Of a stretch of DNA of 8,189 nt, positions 1 through 6,391 are shown in pieces; within the stretch, counting starts at the first letter, position 1; the number at the start of each line of letters is the position of its first letter. The translations under genes and the position numbers were made by a program. The notes below the pieces were generated by a model that was not told where the DNA came from, ran no database searches, and was given only the letters and a program-made list of their open reading frames with translations. The stretch is from Ignavibacteriales bacterium (lineage in GTDB: Bacteria > Bacteroidota > Ignavibacteria > UBA10030): contig JACQPU010000314.1 in NCBI GenBank assembly GCA_016207365.1, positions 1-8,189 of the forward strand, given 5' to 3'.

Positions 1-2
1 CG

Positions 3-176
3 CTTGGGCTGATGCTTTCCGTCACGATTATTTTGGCAGGGTCATCGCTCGAAAGCCCCGTTGCTTGGATCATTTTCGTGCTGGCCGCCATAAGCGTCGG
101 CGTGTTGAATATTAATGCGGCATGGATTGTAGGAGGGGCAGCAATAACAGGGTGGCTGGTTTCAAATTATCTGTGA
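3..176 (+). CDS. C-terminal fragment of a membrane transporter, probably chromate transporter (CHR) family
   Basis: An open frame runs in from the left edge and ends at TGA 174-176, giving 57 residues. They form two hydrophobic segments: one around LMLSVTIILAG followed by SSLESPVAWIIFVLAAISVGVL, and a last one around AAWIVGGAAITGWLV. The order of a hydrophobic helix, a short polar loop with a proline, two further hydrophobic stretches and an Asn-x-x-W-I-x-G-G-A-x-x-G ending resembles the C-terminus of CHR-family chromate/anion transporters of the inner membrane. That assignment rests on family resemblance recalled from memory and on only the tail, so another multi-pass transporter is possible. 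The gene converges on the transposase gene and their 3' ends overlap by 10 bp (167-176). The 5' part lies outside the window. Confidence 0.6.
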   Translation, partial: LGLMLSVTIILAGSSLESPVAWIIFVLAAISVGVLNINAAWIVGGAAITGWLVSNYL

Positions 177-841
177 CGCAATTCCCATCGTGCCGGATTG
201 TCAATGATATAATTCCGGATTCGATCCAATTCATTCTGGTCGCGAATAATCCGGTCCCAGAATCGGGGTTGCCATTGAAATCGGGGATATCCGGCGGCGC
301 GGATCCGCGTTGTGCAGGCGGATTTGAATCCGCGGACGATGGAACCCAGGTTTTCCCGTTGTGGCCCATATTGATTTGGCGTTGGCGATTTCCACGCCGG
401 TGGGGTTGGCGGCCGGCCACCATCTCGTAGAGACGGACAGCTGTCCGTCTCTACGGGTTTTCCCCCGGCCGTGGGGGTGGCCGGCCGACAGTTCGGTTCA
501 ATAACCATCGCCGTATCCCAATCCACAAACGGTATTTTGCCCGATTGTGCCACGAATTCGTTTTCGTGGATGATCACAATCCCATGGACATGATTCGGCA
601 TGATTTGCCACACGTCCAGCGTTACCCTTGGCCGAATGGTGGGCGTCTTCTGCCATTCATCCGCAATAATTTCCCCGACATTTGACAACCGCATTTCCCG
701 ATCAACAACATCCCCAAACCAACACACCATTCTTTTTGTATTGATCGTGACGAAATACGATCCCGCCGAGGAATAATCAAACCCCCTCAAGCGGGCAGAT
801 TCGATTCTGTATTTCCCCCGAAATAGCACGAATTCCCCCAT
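167..841 (-). CDS. REP-associated tyrosine transposase (RAYT, IS200-like Y1/HUH family)
   Basis: The protein has 224 residues and starts at ATG 839-841; a GGTGA at 851-855 lies about 10 nt upstream. The N-terminal region SAGSYFVTINTKRM (25-38) is the first strand of the Y1 transposase fold. MPNHVHGIV (81-89) carries the metal-binding His-x-His (H84, H86) of HUH nucleases. The C-terminal FWDRIIRDQNELDRIRNYIIDNP (194-216) supplies Tyr211, which aligns with the catalytic tyrosine of E. coli TnpA-REP (DYIYINP). RAYTs nick and join single-stranded DNA at palindromic REP sequences and are usually single-copy domesticated relatives of IS200/IS605. All key residues are present, so the enzyme looks intact. 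Oddly, residues ~115-165 form a Pro/Gly/Thr-rich insert between the HUH motif and the tyrosine helix, and part of it is encoded by a perfect palindrome. The gene lies 51 bp downstream of the kinase gene, on the same strand. Confidence 0.88.
   Translation of the reverse strand: MGEFVLFRGKYRIESARLRGFDYSSAGSYFVTINTKRMVCWFGDVVDREMRLSNVGEIIADEWQKTPTIRPRVTLDVWQIMPNHVHGIVIIHENEFVAQSGKIPFVDWDTAMVIEPNCRPATPTAGGKPVETDSCPSLRDGGRPPTPPAWKSPTPNQYGPQRENLGSIVRGFKSACTTRIRAAGYPRFQWQPRFWDRIIRDQNELDRIRNYIIDNPARWELRHR
318..333. repeat. Short inverted repeat in the RAYT gene
   Basis: The arms gcggatt (318-324) and aatccgc (327-333) are exact reverse complements separated by 2 nt. The element lies within the coding sequence for residues ~170-175. 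A 7-bp stem of this kind can arise by chance in GC-rich coding DNA. It is listed because the host gene family acts on hairpins. Confidence 0.4.
410..487. repeat. Nested inverted repeat with a 30-bp perfect palindrome inside the RAYT gene
   Basis: Positions 426-455 form a perfect palindrome: the left arm cgtagagacggacag (426-440) is exactly complementary to 441-455, with no loop. Around it, cggccggccacc (410-421) pairs with its reverse complement at 476-487. The block lies in frame in the transposase gene and encodes about residues 119-144 (including ETDSCPSLR). It looks like a REP-type or other short palindromic repeat inserted into the coding sequence. Short palindromes beginning GTAGAGACG are, from memory, common interspersed repeats in some bacterial genomes, notably cyanobacteria. 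Whether this one is multicopy cannot be seen here. Confidence 0.8.
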
Positions 842-892
842 TGCTGAAGTTCACCCCATATTAATCCAAACGGCAAAGGGTGACCAAGGGGG

Positions 893-3800
893 TTATTTGT
901 GCTTCGTGAGAACCCCATGGATCACGTTCAGCAGACGTTCTGCTGCGTACGGCTTTTCGAGGAAGGCCTGTACATCGATGTCCGACTCGCCGGATCCTTC
1001 TCCGGGAACGATGCCGGACGAAGCGATGATTCTGATGTCGGGTTTGATTCGTCTCATGGCCCTCATGGCGGCCGGGCCGTCCATCACTGGCATCATGAGA
1101 TCCATCAGAACCAGATCGAGCTCATCTTTGTATTTTGCCAGTTGAGCCACCGCTTCCACGCCGTTTTCCGCGGTGACAATCCGGTAATTGAACATCTGCA
1201 GGGTCTCGCTTGTTATATCCCTGATTGAGGCTTCATCGTCCACAATGAGAATCATCTCGCCGTTTCCCTGCGGGAACCTTTCCTCTGGTCGCCCTGCGTC
1301 CTCCTGGCCAGCCCCCGCAGTCGCCGGAAGGTACACTCTAAACGTTGTTCCCAGCCCGACCCTCGAATTCACATCAACAAATCCCCCGTGACCTCTCACG
1401 ATGGTGTGGATAGTGGAAAGCCCGAGGCCTGTCCCCTTGCCGACTTCCTTGGTCGTAAAGAACGGATCGAAGATCCGGTCGAGGTTTTCCTTCGGGATTC
1501 CTACCCCTGTGTCGCTCACCTCAAGGAGCACGTGCGGCCCGGTCTGTGCACCGACACGCATGCTGACAAATTCCTGATCAAGATGGAGATTGGACGCGGC
1601 CAACCGCATTGTCCCGCCTTGGGGCATGGCATCGCGTGCATTGACGCAGAGGTTCATGAGCACCTGGTGGATCTGTGTCGCATCGCCTGAAATAGGCCAG
1701 AGATTTTTCGGGATAGCGGCTTCCAGCATTATCGACTTCGGGAATGTCTCTTTGATAATCTGCTCACATTCCCCGAGAAGGTGCTTGAGTTGAATCGGCC
1801 CCTGGGCTCCTTCGATCCCCCGTGCAAATGTGAGGATCTGGGCGATGATGTTTTTTCCTCTTGTGGCGCTCGCCTCCGCAACGGAGAGAAGTTGCAGGGT
1901 ACGCTGGTCGCCTGAAATCTTTCGCTTAATTGCTTCAAACGAGAGGAGGATCGGGGCTAACACGTTGTTCAGGTCATGTGCGATACCGCCGGCCAGTGTT
2001 CCCAGGCTTTCCAGGCGTTGGGTACGAAGGACATGAGCTTCAAACGATTTCTTTTCTGTAATGTCAGTGTTCACCGACAGAATCGATTGAGGGTTCCCTC
2101 CCTGATCCCGCATCAGCGTCCAGTGAGTGCGAACCGTGATGATCTCTCCAGACTTTGTCTTATGCTCGACTTCTCCCTCCCAGTCGCCGCTGTTGAGGAT
2201 TTCTTTTCGAAGCTCGGGAAACTTGTCGGTGGAATCCGGATACAGAAATTCAGAAACAGTCCGTCCAAGTACTTCGTCCCTCCGCCAGCCGTACATTCGT
2301 TCCGCTCCCTTGTTCCAAAAGAGGATCTGGTTTTCAAGATTCCGGACCAGAATTCCGTCCGATGCGTTGTCAAGAAGCTCCGCCTGCTCGCGGATTTGTT
2401 TTTCGGCAAGTTTTCGATCGCTGATATCCCTCACGATGGAGATAATGTGAAACTTGCCGGCGATCTGGAACACTGAGACAGATACTTCCAGATCAATCAG
2501 ACTGCCGTCCTTGTGTTTGCCCCGGAACTCATATCGTGTGGGGGCGGATTCACCACGTTCACGCCGGCGGGCATATTCAGTCATTCGCACTATATCCTCA
2601 TCGGACTGAAGCTCCGAAATATGCTTCCCCGCCAATTCAGCCGGATCGGCGTATCCGTACATTTTGGCAAATGCTTTGTTGGCAAACACCACCCGGTCAT
2701 CGTGTTCCACAACGACGCCGTCGAGCGTGGCCTCCAGGAATGCAGAAAGGCGCGATTCGCTTTCTCTGACCGTCTGTTCCGCATTCTTCCTGTCCGTCAC
2801 ATCCTCTTTGATCGCGATGAAATTCGTTATGACCCCGTTTCCGCCGGTGACAGGCGTAATTGTTTGATCCTCAGTGTACAGCGACCCGTCTTTTTTTCGG
2901 TTGACAATCTCTCCTCTCCACACTTTGTTCGCAAGTAATGTTTTCCACATAGTTCTGTAAAACTCAGTGTCTTGAACCCCGGATTTGACCAAGTCTCGAG
3001 GGTTTTTTCCAATCGCTTCAGACGCGGTATACCCGGTGAGGGTTGTGAACGCCGGGTTTACAGACTGAATCGTTCCGTCCTGGTCTGTGATCACAATGGC
3101 GTTTGCGGCCGCGTTAAGAGCAGTACTTTGCAGCCTCATCGCATCTTCGGCTTGCTTCCTCCTGGTGATGTCGAAGGCTGTGCCAAGAACAGCGGGTTTT
3201 CCCTCGAACTCAACCATGGCAGCCGTGAAATCCACCCAGCGGATTTCACCGTGTTTGGTCACAACACGAACTTGGATATTCGGAGGCACGTTTTCCCCGC
3301 GTTGACGGGCCAACCCGCGCTGACGAATCATTTCCTGATCATCAGGATAGATCACATCCCAAAATGTTTTCGCGAGAATTTCCTGTCGCGTGTATCCCAG
3401 GAGTGCCTCCGCCGCGCGATTGACGTACCTCATGTGCTCACCCTGATAGATGAGGATGATAGAACTTGTCGTTTCCGTCAACGTGCGGAACCGCTCCTCG
3501 GAATCACGCAAGGCCTTTTGGGCACGTTCCCGCTCAGTGATGTCAATCAATGTCCCCATTACCGCCGGCTTTCCAAGGTAATCCAGTCTCCTGCCATGAA
3601 CCTCTACGTAAATAATTTCGCCATTCTTCCGTAATCCCCGCAACGCGTACCTGATCTCCTGAATTTCGCCGTCAATTCTCCTTCTGATGTTTTCTGCTGC
3701 GATCAGCCGATCCTCGGGGACTGTCAAATCCAATGGACCGAGTGTGTCTGTGATCTCGGCAACGGTGTACCCAAAAATGGATGCAAGAGCAGGGTTCACA

Positions 3801-3979
3801 TAGCGGAACCTTCCCTCTTGGATGAGATACACACCGGTCAAAGACGATTCTGCGAGCGTTCTATAGCGTTCTTCACTCTCGCGCAAAGACCGCTCTATCT
3901 GGTTGTGCCGTGTCATATCCGACGAGACGCCATTAATTTTCACAGATCGTATCCTGACGTTAGAAAAACAAACCAACAC
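893..3979 (-). CDS. Multi-PAS hybrid sensor histidine kinase with C-terminal receiver domain
   Basis: A 1028-residue soluble, presumably cytoplasmic sensor without membrane segments. Domain order: PAS1 ~33-150, PAS2 ~160-276, PAS3 ~282-398, PAS4 ~404-524 and PAS5 ~531-645, most ending in a PAC-like D-I-T/S-E/D-R/K-K linker. Next come HisKA with phospho-acceptor His668 (GGIAHDLNN, the NtrB-like H-D-L-N-N type) and HATPase_c with N box (NLCVNARDAM, N780), G1 box (DTGVGIP, D823), F box (FDPFFTTK) and G2 box (GTGLGLS, 849-855). The receiver (~908-1026) has acidic D914/D915, phospho-acceptor Asp960, Ser987/988 and Lys1009. All catalytic residues are present. The start taken is GTG 3979, preceded 8 nt upstream by GAGG (3988-3991 on the minus strand); ATG 3914-3916 is an alternative without a clear ribosome-binding site. 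There is no DNA-binding output, so phosphate must pass to a partner encoded elsewhere. The gene is transcribed away from the hydrogenase operon; a role in controlling it is only positional inference. Confidence 0.93.
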   Translation of the reverse strand: MLVCFSNVRIRSVKINGVSSDMTRHNQIERSLRESEERYRTLAESSLTGVYLIQEGRFRYVNPALASIFGYTVAEITDTLGPLDLTVPEDRLIAAENIRRRIDGEIQEIRYALRGLRKNGEIIYVEVHGRRLDYLGKPAVMGTLIDITERERAQKALRDSEERFRTLTETTSSIILIYQGEHMRYVNRAAEALLGYTRQEILAKTFWDVIYPDDQEMIRQRGLARQRGENVPPNIQVRVVTKHGEIRWVDFTAAMVEFEGKPAVLGTAFDITRRKQAEDAMRLQSTALNAAANAIVITDQDGTIQSVNPAFTTLTGYTASEAIGKNPRDLVKSGVQDTEFYRTMWKTLLANKVWRGEIVNRKKDGSLYTEDQTITPVTGGNGVITNFIAIKEDVTDRKNAEQTVRESESRLSAFLEATLDGVVVEHDDRVVFANKAFAKMYGYADPAELAGKHISELQSDEDIVRMTEYARRRERGESAPTRYEFRGKHKDGSLIDLEVSVSVFQIAGKFHIISIVRDISDRKLAEKQIREQAELLDNASDGILVRNLENQILFWNKGAERMYGWRRDEVLGRTVSEFLYPDSTDKFPELRKEILNSGDWEGEVEHKTKSGEIITVRTHWTLMRDQGGNPQSILSVNTDITEKKSFEAHVLRTQRLESLGTLAGGIAHDLNNVLAPILLSFEAIKRKISGDQRTLQLLSVAEASATRGKNIIAQILTFARGIEGAQGPIQLKHLLGECEQIIKETFPKSIMLEAAIPKNLWPISGDATQIHQVLMNLCVNARDAMPQGGTMRLAASNLHLDQEFVSMRVGAQTGPHVLLEVSDTGVGIPKENLDRIFDPFFTTKEVGKGTGLGLSTIHTIVRGHGGFVDVNSRVGLGTTFRVYLPATAGAGQEDAGRPEERFPQGNGEMILIVDDEASIRDITSETLQMFNYRIVTAENGVEAVAQLAKYKDELDLVLMDLMMPVMDGPAAMRAMRRIKPDIRIIASSGIVPGEGSGESDIDVQAFLEKPYAAERLLNVIHGVLTKHK

Positions 3980-4108
3980 TCCCGGATCCTCATGGATCTA
4001 AAATCAACGAATCTCATGAACAAGCTCAACAGTCGTGCCATTCTGGAATTGCCACCAGGGGCTTTTTTTTCACCCTTCTTTTCACGAGTGGGAAGAATAG
4101 ACTGTAAA

Positions 4109-4124
4109 TTCCCAGAAGTGGGAA
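4109..4124. promoter_or_regulatory. Candidate operator: short inverted repeat overlapping a 30-bp-spaced direct repeat
   Basis: The arms ttccca (4109-4114) and tgggaa (4119-4124) are exact reverse complements around a 4-nt centre. The right arm also belongs to a direct repeat, agtgggaa, present again at 4087-4094. Dyad symmetry in a divergent promoter region suggests a dimeric regulator site. Which regulator is unknown, and chance is not excluded. Confidence 0.3.
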
Positions 4125-4217
4125 AAATTCGGGTTTGCAAATGCCTATGCCTTTGCAATCTGCTCACTTTCGAGACTGTCGGACCGGCCTTCCATGGAAC
4201 ACCTCTTGCTACTGTCT

Positions 4218-4233
4218 GGGCAGACCATCCGCA
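4218..4233 (+). promoter_or_regulatory. Sigma-54-like -24/-12 element ahead of the hydrogenase operon
   Basis: GG at 4219-4220 is followed by exactly 10 nt and then GC at 4231-4232. The flanks read GGCA at the -24 side and GCA at the -12 side, against the consensus TGGCAC-N5-TTGCA. The TT before GC is replaced by CC, and the T before GG by G. Transcription would start near 4244, leaving a leader of about 23 nt that includes the ribosome-binding site. This is a plausible but weak match, because GG-N10-GC occurs by chance. Confidence 0.22.
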
Positions 4234-4251
4234 CATAGTAATTCTGTGCAG

Positions 4252-4258
4252 AAAGGAG
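4252..4258 (+). promoter_or_regulatory. Strong ribosome-binding site of the first operon gene
   Basis: AAAGGAG lies 8 nt before ATG 4267. It fixes the start of the secreted protein and is the best Shine-Dalgarno sequence in the operon. Confidence 0.75.
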
Positions 4259-4266
4259 ATGTGTCT

Positions 4267-4734
4267 ATGAAGCTTATCTCCTTCAGCCTTACCCTTGGCC
4301 TTTCCGTAAGCCTCCTCTCAGCGCAATCCTCCGATCTCGCCAGCCTGCATAGCAGTCTGACCACGGCCTGCAAAAGCATCCGCGGCCATGCCGGTCGAAT
4401 CGTGGCAGAAGCCAGCGAGACCGAACTGAACAAGGATGTTGCGCAAGCACACCTTCGTGAAGTGGCCCACTACCAGGAGGAAATGGAAGAAAATCTGAAG
4501 TCCGCTCAGCCTCTTCTAACGGCTACTCAACGCAAAGCCACGGATGCGGAACACAAAGCCCTCGAGAAAGTCTGTGAGACAGTGAAAGACCTCATCAGAA
4601 AACTCGAGAAGGAATTCGCGGCAGCAAAGCCGGAACGGCGTGCCATCCGTGAGTTGGCAACAAAAATGCGGAATGAAATGACGTACGGCAAAGAGGTCCA
4701 TGACCAGCTTAAGAAAAAGCTTGGCATTCAGTGA
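4267..4734 (+). CDS. Small secreted helical protein of unknown function, first gene of the hydrogenase operon
   Basis: A 155-residue product that I do not recognise. Residues 1-19 (one Lys, then a Leu/Ser-rich hydrophobic stretch ending LLSA) look like a Sec signal peptide, with likely cleavage after A19, giving a ~136-residue mature protein in the periplasm or outside the cell. The rest is rich in Glu, Lys, Ala and Leu with almost no Pro or Gly, which predicts long amphipathic helices or a coiled-coil bundle. Two Cys (35, 103) and six His (28, 41, 62, 68, 96, 144) are present. A single LTATQ at 84-88 resembles the LTxxQ motif of Spy/CpxP-type periplasmic proteins, but one copy is not enough to assign that family. 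The start is supported by AAAGGAG 8 nt upstream. The stop lies 18 bp before hydB, so co-transcription is likely although the hydrogenase is cytosolic. Confidence 0.8.
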   Translation: MKLISFSLTLGLSVSLLSAQSSDLASLHSSLTTACKSIRGHAGRIVAEASETELNKDVAQAHLREVAHYQEEMEENLKSAQPLLTATQRKATDAEHKALEKVCETVKDLIRKLEKEFAAAKPERRAIRELATKMRNEMTYGKEVHDQLKKKLGIQ

Positions 4735-4752
4735 ACGTGAATCCGGAACAAC

Positions 4753-5868
4753 ATGACATACAGGCTTGAAGCAAACGCTCTGGACCGTCTATTCAAGGCC
4801 CTCGGTACGAAAGGATACGTCATCTTCGGGCCTACAGTGAGGGACAGCGCAGTGGTATACGATCGTATTGAATCACCCAATGACCTTCCGGCGGGTTGGG
4901 CCGATCAGCAAACAAACGGTTCCTACCGGCTTGTCAAGACCGACTCCCCAGCGTATTTCGATTTTACCGCTCCACCGCAATCGTGGAAAAGATTACTTTT
5001 TCCCCCCAGTCTCCACCTCTTCCGCTCTCATCGAAGGAATGGAACGTTGGAAATCCTTGAGGAAGAACACGAGACGGAGCCAATGGCCTTCCTGGGCGTG
5101 CGGCCCTGCGACCTTCGCGCACTCGCCATTCTCGACAGTGTGTACCTCAACGGCGGGGCCTCCGATTCCACATACAGGCAGAGACGCGAAAAAACCCTCA
5201 TCATTGCCGTCAATTGCACGAGAGCCGGAGGCACGTGCTTTTGTGCTTCAATGGGTACGGGACCGGAGGCCGGAGCGGGTTTCGATCTGTGCCTCACCGA
5301 ACTTGTTTCTGAGCATGATCACTACTTCCTCGTCGAATCCGGAAGTGCAAAAGGCGAATCATGTGTGAGCCCCCTCCAGGCTCGTGAAGCAACCCCCCAA
5401 GAACAAACTTCGGGTCGCGAGGCGATTCGAACTGCCGCAGCCGCAATGGGCAGAAGCCTGCAGACGCAGGGGCTTCCGGAGCTCCTTGCAGCCAATCTCT
5501 CGCATCCGCGATGGGATCAGATCGCCCGAAGATGCCTCGCATGTGCAAATTGCACGATGGTGTGCCCCACCTGCTTCTGCTCAACAGTCGAAGACAGTAC
5601 CGATCTTTCCGGAGCGATTGCATCGCGCACGAGGCTCTGGGATTCCTGTTTCACGGCCGAGTTCTCTTATATCCACGGGGGCAGCCTGCGCCCAACCATC
5701 AAGAGCCGATATCGTCAATGGATGACCCACAAGCTCTCGTCGTGGGTGGCTCAGTTCGGGAGCTTCGGCTGCGTGGGATGCGGTCGCTGTATTACCTGGT
5801 GTCCTGTCGGAATCGATCTGACTGAAGAGGCGAGGATTCTGCGCGGTCAGGCCGCTGAACATGTTTGA
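4753..5868 (+). CDS. hydB: Group 3b [NiFe]-hydrogenase (sulfhydrogenase) beta subunit, 4Fe-4S electron-transfer protein
   Basis: The protein has 371 residues, close to archaeal HydB (about 41 kDa). In sulfhydrogenases this subunit carries electrons between the flavin subunit and other carriers, and may take part in polysulfide reduction. The conserved family blocks are visible: GVRPCDLRAL (115-124) and NCTRAGGTCFCASMGTGP (154-171). Two [4Fe-4S] sites follow: C261-x2-C264-x2-C267-x3-C271-P, and C340-x2-C343-x2-C346-x3-C350-P. Extra cysteines C274 and C276 directly follow the first site (PTCFC). The same fold occurs in subunit A of anaerobic sulfite reductase (AsrA), but the downstream hydG-hydD-hydA genes settle the identity. 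The ribosome-binding site is poor (GGA at 4745-4747, followed by a 5-nt gap), which suggests some coupling to the upstream gene 18 bp away. Confidence 0.93.
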   Translation: MTYRLEANALDRLFKALGTKGYVIFGPTVRDSAVVYDRIESPNDLPAGWADQQTNGSYRLVKTDSPAYFDFTAPPQSWKRLLFPPSLHLFRSHRRNGTLEILEEEHETEPMAFLGVRPCDLRALAILDSVYLNGGASDSTYRQRREKTLIIAVNCTRAGGTCFCASMGTGPEAGAGFDLCLTELVSEHDHYFLVESGSAKGESCVSPLQAREATPQEQTSGREAIRTAAAAMGRSLQTQGLPELLAANLSHPRWDQIARRCLACANCTMVCPTCFCSTVEDSTDLSGAIASRTRLWDSCFTAEFSYIHGGSLRPTIKSRYRQWMTHKLSSWVAQFGSFGCVGCGRCITWCPVGIDLTEEARILRGQAAEHV

Positions 5869-5876
5869 TCTCTAAC

Positions 5877-5881
5877 GGAGG
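5877..5881 (+). promoter_or_regulatory. Ribosome-binding site of the cNMP-domain gene
   Basis: GGAGG ends 5 nt before ATG 5887, within the 18-bp gap after hydB. It supports this start and shows that the gene has its own translation signal. Confidence 0.7.
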
Positions 5882-5886
5882 TACCC

Positions 5887-6348
5887 ATGGAAACCCTGCA
5901 ACCCATCCTTGCCGAGCATCCGTTTTTCCAGAAGCTTGAGCCTGAGTATCTTGCGCTCATCACCGGCTGCGCCTCGAACGTCAAATTCGACGCCGGGACG
6001 TACATTTTCCGCGAAGGCGAAGAAGCCCATCATTTCTATTTGATCCGTCAGGGAAAGGTTGGACTTGAAATTTTCATTCCGGAACTCGGGCCTGTAACCG
6101 TGCAAACCGCCGGAGAGGGCGAGTTGATCGGATGGTCCTGGCTCGTGCCGCCCTATGAATGGCACTTCGACGGGCAGGCGTTGGAATTGACGCGGGCGAT
6201 TGCTCTCAATGCAAAGTGCCTCCGGCAAAAATGCGAAGCCGATCACGATCTCGGTTATCAACTCCTGAAGCGCTTCGTGACCATTATGGAACAGCGTCTT
6301 CAGGCGACGCGCCTGCAACTTCTCGATCTCTATGGTTCCCGTACCTGA
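5887..6348 (+). CDS. Single-domain cyclic-nucleotide-binding-like (Crp-type) protein without DNA-binding domain
   Basis: A 153-residue protein made of one double-stranded beta-helix (cNMP-binding) domain plus a C-terminal helix. HPFFQKLEPEYLALI (11-25) and FDAGTYIFREGEEAHHFYLIRQGKVGLE (34-61) are the typical N-terminal blocks. The phosphate-binding cassette (about 76-98) reads GELIGWSWLVPPYEWHFDGQA. By my alignment to E. coli CRP, Glu72 becomes Trp83, and Arg82-Ser83 become Trp92-His93, so ordinary cAMP binding is doubtful. The chain stops after the long helix (~120-150) where Crp/Fnr proteins continue into a helix-turn-helix. It therefore probably acts by protein-protein contact rather than by binding DNA. 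It sits between hydB and hydG, 18 bp after the former and overlapping the latter by 17 bp. That suggests an accessory or regulatory subunit of the hydrogenase. The ligand is unknown. Confidence 0.88.
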   Translation: METLQPILAEHPFFQKLEPEYLALITGCASNVKFDAGTYIFREGEEAHHFYLIRQGKVGLEIFIPELGPVTVQTAGEGELIGWSWLVPPYEWHFDGQALELTRAIALNAKCLRQKCEADHDLGYQLLKRFVTIMEQRLQATRLQLLDLYGSRT

Positions 6349-6391
6349 AAACCTTGTCCTGTCCGAGATACCTTCCATGGTTCCCGTACCT
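6332..6391 (+). repeat. 15-nt direct repeat, 45 bp apart, at the start of hydG
   Basis: The sequence atggttcccgtacct occurs at 6332-6346 and again at 6377-6391, in the same reading frame of hydG, so both copies encode MVPVP. The first copy overlaps the stop codon of the upstream gene. It suggests a local duplication that created a second candidate start codon. Confidence 0.85.

Larger units (their letters stand above)
3980..4266. promoter_or_regulatory. Divergent intergenic region between the kinase and the hydrogenase operon
   Basis: This 287-bp region separates two divergent transcripts and I see no convincing gene in it. It contains an A/T-rich tract (4062-4070 is a T run), two copies of agtgggaa (4087-4094 and 4117-4124) exactly 30 bp apart, and two copies of tttgcaa (4134-4140 and 4152-4158) 18 bp apart. 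It also holds the hairpins ttccca-gaag-tgggaa (4109-4124) and gtctg-gg-cagac (4214-4225). Repeats spaced at about three and two helical turns suggest protein-binding sites, but no known operator is recognisable. No good sigma-70 -35/-10 pair stood out in either direction. Confidence 0.5.

Noticed and set aside
842..892. Possible terminator (tcaccc/gggtga) between the kinase and RAYT genes
   Set aside because: The stem is only 6 bp with a loop of over 20 nt and no T run, so it is not convincing.
2972..3634. 220-codon open frame on the + strand
   Set aside because: It lies entirely antisense to the PAS domains of the kinase, whose protein has clear motifs. The + product has no recognisable domain or natural composition.
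4025..4040. Sigma-54-like element on the - strand (tggcacgactgttgag) upstream of the kinase
   Set aside because: The -24 half matches well, but the near-invariant C of the -12 GC is A, so I would not call it a promoter.
3940..4236. 98-codon open frame on the - strand through the intergenic region
   Set aside because: Composition is Arg-rich and unnatural, with no ribosome-binding site or recognisable fold. It reads as chance coding in non-coding DNA.
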